NCBI RefSeq assembly: GCF_000004195.4
Contig: NC_030677.2
Span: 44,269,142-44,333,141 of the forward strand
From: Xenopus tropicalis
Lineage: Eukaryota > Chordata > Amphibia > Anura > Pipidae
Reading direction: 5' to 3'
DNA length: 64,000 nucleotides
Below the pieces are notes generated by a model. The model worked only from the letters and a program-made list of their open reading frames with translations. It searched no databases and was not told the DNA's origin. The translations under genes and the position numbers were made by a program. Positions 59,011-64,000 of this stretch are shown here, in pieces; the stretch's first letter is position 1, and each line of letters begins with the position of its first letter.

Positions 59011-60099
59011 TGCATTGACTTCCTTACTTATAAACATTGCTGTTCATCTTTAACAAAACATAAACATACCATTATATATCAGGGATGTCCAACCTGCATA
59101 CATTTCTTTTATACCCAATAACGTCTCCCTACAAATTACCATGCCAAATCAAAACTGGCAGACCATTAAAAAGGAAATGTCACAAAAAAAACAGGTATAT
59201 TCTCAAATAATTTATTGCTTCCAAAATCTTGCCAGGGAAAATTCCTTCCACAGACAGCTAGTGTTCCAACAGTGGGTACTGAGGCAATGTATCCCCATGC
59301 TTGGACTTTAGAGGAAGATAAAATGGAAAAAATAAAACCTTATGATCCCAGAGAAGAACCACCCCTGCTTGATGCAGAATTCATAGCAGGTTCCCATGAA
59401 GGAGCTTTAGGAACTATGTGCTATTTAGAGAAGCTATTTTGTGCTGCATTCTGTGCTGGTCTCTAAGGACACTTTTGTAAGCACTCTTACTGTTTTAGGC
59501 TCTTGGACAAACTGAAACGGCAATGGCCAGGTGAGTGTGTGTTTTCCTGCTAACATATTTCTCAGATAGTATGTATATACATACTGTACTGCACTGCCTT
59601 GTGTATTCATCTTCCTCAGGCTGCACTCTATTTGGGACCCACATATGAATTATAGGCAGACATGTCTGTTTACTTACTTGCAGCTTGCAGTATATCCATA
59701 CTTGTACAGCCCCATAATTTTATTTTTTCCATTAAGCTGGTGAATCCTATTTCAACAGAATAATGTACAAATTAAAGTAAATAATGTTGACATTATGTTT
59801 ATTCCTAAATCGTGTATTTAACGCAGCACTGTACAGTTATTCAGGTACAATGGTTCTCTGCCCTGCAGAGTTTATACTGAAATTTTTGTTGTGCTTTTTA
59901 ATTGGCCTTTGATTCAAAATCAGATTGCTTATCTATTACTACATGCTAGGTTATTCTCGTCCCTGCCTGTTATAGCTGCTTGTTCATTGACCTATAGAAG
60001 GTTGAGTAAACACAACACTTCCAAGCAGTCCCAGACTACCAATCAACATAGAGATGCCACTGGTTGGTCTGAGAAGCCTAACAGCCAGTAATAATGCTG
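59011..60099. other. Unique DNA with a protein-like open frame
   Basis: A plus-strand frame is open from about 59170 to the TAA at 59464-59466 and reads protein-like (MYPHAWTLEEDKMEKIKP; YDPREEPPLLDAEF). A weak acceptor 'attccttccacag' ends at 59251. I do not recognise the peptide. Could be an exon fragment, a pseudogene scrap or chance. Confidence 0.25.
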
Positions 60100-60415
60100 T
60101 ACAGGTATGGGACCTGTTTCCGGAATGCTGAGGATCTTAACGTAATTTGGATCTCTATACCTTAAGAAAAATAATACCTAAAATTTTTTTTAAAATATTA
60201 ATGAAACCCAATAGGATTGGTTTGCCTCCAATAAGTAATAATTCTATCTTAGTTGGGATCAAGTACAGGGTACTGTTCTATTACAACAGAGAAAAAGGAA
60301 ATCAGTTTTCAAAATTAGAATTATTTGCTTATAATAGAGTCTATGGGAGATGGCCTTCCCGTAATTTGGAACTTTCTAGATTAGAGTCTTACAGATAACG
60401 GATCCTATACCTGTA
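60100..60415 (+). mobile_element. Xenopus MITE with TACAGGTATGGGA termini, copy 4
   Basis: Starts TACAGGTATGGGACCTGTTT, ends 'CGGATCCTATACCTGTA'. Inner 'aatttggatctctatacctt' and 'ttgggatcaagtacaggg'. Slightly shortened at the left compared with copy 2. Confidence 0.88.
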
Positions 60416-61622
60416 CAACTTGTAGACCCAGAATACCAGGTCTGGGCTAACAAGTGACAGATAAATGTACTGTTTACCATACAAAAGTTTGCATACAGTT
60501 ACATATAGGTAAAAATTGTTAATTTATGTAATGTAGACACTTGGTTGGTTGCATTGCCATTTAGTATGATCCAGGAATGCAGAAATCCTGTAAGAATTAT
60601 GCAGGGTATGACATACCAATGCTGATTTCATAAAAGACAACAAATGAGGAATATGCACATTTTGTCCTTGCTGCTTTTCATGGAAGAAAAGATACAGACA
60701 AATATTAAGACTAATATCTGTTCTTCATATTAGCCTTAAACAATATTGACCCCAAGTTCTCTCAGGAATGTATATGCAGATATGAGTGTGTTGCTGTAAC
60801 AGCTAATTTAATCAGATTTGGGTAAAGCAGAATGACATTTTCTTACGGAAGGAAACATTTGTAGGTGCTGTGTGAAAGAATATTTTAGCAAGCTGGGAAT
60901 TCCCAGAGCAGCAACATTTCTTGGGAAAGCTGGCTCAGAAACTAGTCCCATGCCCTGCCTGTACTTTCTGATTCCTCAAGATATGCTGGGAGCAATTATT
61001 CCTTGTTCTCATGGTATTATATTCATCTGAGAGATTTGGTATTACAGCATTACTAGATTTTTCTCAATTATTGTAAAGCTTAATGTAATTGTAAAAGTAA
61101 TAGTAAAGTGGTATATATAGGTTGTTTCCGATATCTAGGTATGTTTTTCCCGTATTTTGTTGGGGGGTGTCATTATCAAAGAATATACAGACATGTAGAA
61201 TGCATATTCTTTATTCCTTATAAACAATAATGTGATACTTCCGTATAATATACAGTGATATGGTCATACTGTTTAACCTATATACCTATACCACCAACTA
61301 TTCCTTGAGGAAACACTGTCATAGAGAAGATTGAGTGGCATTCAATATTATATCTCTGCTGACTCTGGCCCAGGTGTCTTATTTAATGGCCATGCTTTGT
61401 TGAGAATTGTCTCACAGTTTGCTCACTGACATAAAAAAATGTTGTACTACCAAGAACATTTTGATGTGACACTTAAATGTCCAGTTGCAACATCTTCATG
61501 ATGATAACATGGGAGTGTAGATAGAGCTGTGGTTAGAACTGTGGTGCTTCTTGATGTCTGCTTCATTACATCAGTTACACCTCAGTCACCTCACATCAGC
61601 GCTGGAATCTATTGAGACCCTA
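60416..61622. other. Unique AT-rich DNA, nothing recognised
   Basis: No gene or repeat recognised. Confidence 0.45.
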
Positions 61623-61697
61623 CATGGAGTTCCATGACCATATACTGTATAGGTACGAGGCCAAAGGCCAAGTTTATTCAGGTCATGGAACTCCGTG
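61623..61697. repeat. Short inverted repeat
   Basis: CATGGAGTTCCATGACC (61623-61639) and GGTCATGGAACTCCGTG (61681-61697) are inverse with one mismatch, 41 bp apart around 'cgaggccaaaggccaag'. It may be a tiny MITE of its own or part of the upstream piece of the following LINE. Confidence 0.65.
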
Positions 61698-61724
61698 GTG
61701 ACTAATATCCACATATTTTACAAC

Positions 61725-62531
61725 AGTGCAAAGTTATGCACTTTGGTAGAAATAATACAAATGTGAGTTATACACTAAATTGTAGTGTGTTGGGGGGATC
61801 CTTAATTGGGATGGATCTGGGGATTTTTGTAGATAACAAGTTGTCTAATTCCAGGCAGTGTCAGTCTGTGGCTACTAAAGCAAATAAAGTGCTGTCTTGT
61901 ATAAAAAAGGACATTGACTCAAGGGATGAAAATATCATTTTGCCTCTATAGGTCTCTGGTAAGGCCTTGAGTATGCAGTGCAGTTTTGGGCTCCAGTCCT
62001 TAATAAGGATATTAATGAGCTGGAGTGAGTGCAGAGGACGGGAGATTTAAACTATGAGGTTAGACTGTCTAGGTTGGGGTTGAGGAGACATGATTACTCT
62101 GTACAAATACATTAGAGGGGATTATAGGCAGATAGGGGATGTTCTTTTTCCCCCAAAAAAATGATCGGCGCACCAGAGGCCATCCCTTTAGATTAGAGGA
62201 ACTGAACTTTTCTTTGATGTAGTATAGGTGGTTTTTCAAGGTGGGGGCAGTGAGGTTGGGGAATGCCATTCTGAGCGATGTTGTGATGGCAGATTCTGTT
62301 AATGCCTTTAAGAGGGGCTTGGATGTGTTCTTGAACAAGCATGGTATCCATGGTTATTGTGATACTAAAATCTACAGTTAGTATTGATGTTGGTATATAT
62401 AATTTATACACAGTAAGTGAGTGTATAGATAGGTCAGTATAGGTTTGTGTGTGCTGGCTTCACTTGGAAGGAAAGGTTGGAAGAAGACTCTGGTCTTTTT
62501 TCAACCCTATGTAACTAGGTAACTATGTAAC
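61725..62531 (+). mobile_element. 5'-truncated CR1/L2-like LINE 3' end, degenerate
   Basis: The frame at 61733-61951 contains LINE RT C-terminal motifs (MHFGRNN, LGIFVDNKL, SRQCQSVATKANKVLSCIKK, ILPL) and breaks at a TAG where the family normally continues with YRSLVRP. Later, in other frames, come 'YAVQFWAPV', 'MITLYKYIRGDY' and 'AVRLGNAILSDVV'-like pieces, so several frameshifts have accumulated. The 3' UTR runs through 'attgatgttggtatatata' to 'tcttttttcaaccctatgta' and an ATGTAACT micro-repeat tail ending at 62531. Its tail matches the split copy 13019-14262. Confidence 0.85.
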
Positions 62532-62808
62532 AGGGGGTCAATTATTTGTTATAATACACAAGTTTTAGTGAGCCATGTGACAGAAATGACATCACTAAGC
62601 ACTGATTATAACTGATGACAATACTAAGCTCTGTTTATAAGGATATAATTTACAGGATACTAATTCTTTTGTATTATATATATAAATAAATATATATGTA
62701 TTTACCTTCTGTCGCTTGGTTTGACAGTACGTTGCAGCTCTGTGATATCTTTAGGCGGTAGTTCCCAAACTGTGGGACTGGGCCCCCAGTGGTGCATTGG
62801 ATAACCGT
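62532..62808. other. Short unique stretch with TA tract
   Basis: A (TA)n-like tract at 62676-62700. No gene. Confidence 0.5.
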
Positions 62809-63186
62809 TGAACTCTAATAGAGTAGCAAAAAAATCCAGTAGCACACTGAAGATGCAAATCGTGAAAAAATTGTATTTTATTTGACCAAGTACATAAAAA
62901 CAAGCAAAGAGCAACGTTTCAGGACCCTCCGGACCCTTTCTCAAGCTTGAGAAAGGGTCCGGAGGGTCCCGAAACGTTGCTCTTTGCTTGTTTTTATGTA
63001 CTTGGGCAAATAAAATACAATTTTTTCACGATTTGCATCTTCAGTGTGCTACTGGATTTTTTTGCTGTTGGATATTGACCCCCATGCAAGGTGAGGTTCT
63101 TCCAGTATTTGCACCTGATACCCGTTTGGGTAAGTTAACATAGGGTTGAGCTCCCCAATACTGCTATTGCTGAACTCTAATAGAGT
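62809..63186. repeat. Hairpin insert between 16 bp direct repeats
   Basis: TGAACTCTAATAGAGT occurs at 62809-62824 and again, identically, at 63171-63186. Between them, 62825-62945 and 62946-63066 are inverse copies, 121 bp each with two mismatches and no loop (centre on AAGCTT), followed by 104 bp of non-palindromic sequence. 16 bp identical flanks are the size of a retroposon or LINE target duplication. The stem includes 'ggtcccgaaacgttgctctt' and an AATAAA-like 'caaataaaatac'. Element family not recognised. The open frame on the minus strand (62944-62702) is a by-product. Confidence 0.85.
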
Positions 63187-64000
63187 GACATTTATATTAG
63201 AGAAGTGGTAACCAATTGAATGTTGGACTCCAAAGAACTCCCAAACCCAAAAAACCCATAGGTGGTTGGGTGGGGTTGGGCCATATTATCCACTTTTCTT
63301 CTTAAATTTCTCTTGGCCTCAAACAATTGAAAGGTGTCACTCAATCACAACAATATTTAATTAAAGAAAGAAGATGGATTTACAGGAGGCGATGCTAGAT
63401 TATTCTAACCTTCTAAACACTTTATAGGTACTAAAGCTTGTGGATGGGGTTGAATCATTTTGTATATCAAGCAAGGAGAAGAATTCTTTTACAGTAATCG
63501 AGAGACTGACCCTTTGTTAATTCTGCTCCCTTGGCTTCTAAAATTCATTTTAAAGTATCCTCGCTACTTCCTGCACTTAATGTGCCACTGTTTCCTTTCG
63601 TGTGAGTTTGCCAGCAACGATAGCTGTGAACTGGGAGGCGTAAACTTTAAGTACTTTGTTTTTCTTTTTACTGCACTGCATAACAAAGTGCACACTGGGG
63701 TGCATAAATCCACATCAGGTATCTTTTTGTTTCACTTTTATGTACTAAATTAACCTACCTTTCTCTCTGTTAATTATATACCTTTATAAACACAAACAGA
63801 TTTGTGTTTTCTTCCTGGAATGTAATGGGGTTCTAATTGTAAACTGACATGGAAAGTTTTTTTCCAAAAGAAGTTTATACTATAACAACAAGAAAACATA
63901 CAGACAGAACAAACCAAAGTGCAGTGCCCAGCAATCCTAGCACACCAAGCAATTCTTATAGTGATGAAAAGGGGGTACCTTGTGTGCTAGACTGTGGATG
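63187..64000. other. Unique non-coding DNA to window end
   Basis: No recognised repeat or gene. The plus-strand frame 63460-63753 (97 codons) has no known domain. Confidence 0.4.

Noticed and set aside
62702..62944. Minus-strand frame of 80 codons
   Set aside because: Runs through the left arm of the hairpin; by-product.

Overview
The window reads as AT-rich, gene-poor vertebrate nuclear DNA, almost certainly from a Xenopus frog (X. tropicalis is the better guess; species not proven). The evidence is the repeat content: four copies of the dispersed element with TACAGGTATGGGA termini, several TTAA-flanked T2/Kolobok-like MITEs (ends TTAAAGG... and ...GTGTTACTTTTCCTTTAA), palindromic 'ggcatacacgggc' and 'gggagattagtcgccc' MITEs, CR1/L2-type LINE tails ending in ATGTAACTATGTAA, and a SPIN hAT element, a family reported from X. 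tropicalis. There are no prokaryotic or viral genes, no CRISPR array, and no rRNA or tRNA gene that I can recognise. No complete protein-coding gene is visible. The long open frames are tandem repeats, palindromes or LINE remnants.

Layout. 0-8.3 kb: MITEs, a minus-strand L2/Rex1-like LINE 3' end (2.5-3.4 kb), AT-rich unique DNA and a possible decayed LTR (6.8-8.0 kb). 8.3-16.4 kb: microsatellites, a TTAA MITE and a nested structure in which a 1,055 bp hAT-like element with an internal minisatellite is inserted in a LINE tail with a perfect 8 bp target duplication. 16.4-16.8 kb: the only CpG-rich segment. It has a strong splice acceptor and donor bounding a 147 bp candidate exon and is the best place for a gene or promoter. 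17-28 kb: mostly unique non-coding DNA with scattered small MITEs. 28.5-29.2 kb: a large CpG-rich foldback. 29.5-43 kb: mostly unique, probably intronic or intergenic, with a few MITEs. 43-53 kb: MITEs, a poly(A)-tailed retroposed sequence with target duplication, two palindromic MITEs joined end to end, and the SPIN copy. 54.1-55.7 kb: a MITE next to a second MITE that is split by another copy of the minisatellite-bearing hAT element, again with a perfect 8 bp duplication. 55.7-64 kb: unique DNA, another MITE, a degenerate LINE 3' end, and a near-perfect 242 bp hairpin lying between 16 bp direct repeats.

The main points of interest are evolutionary: footprints of hAT transposition that can be read base by base, a horizontally transferred element family, minisatellite expansion and inversion inside transposons, and long hairpins that could be processed as double-stranded RNA if transcribed. 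I found no convincing new biochemical system. The exon candidate at 16.58-16.73 kb is the item most likely to belong to a real gene.
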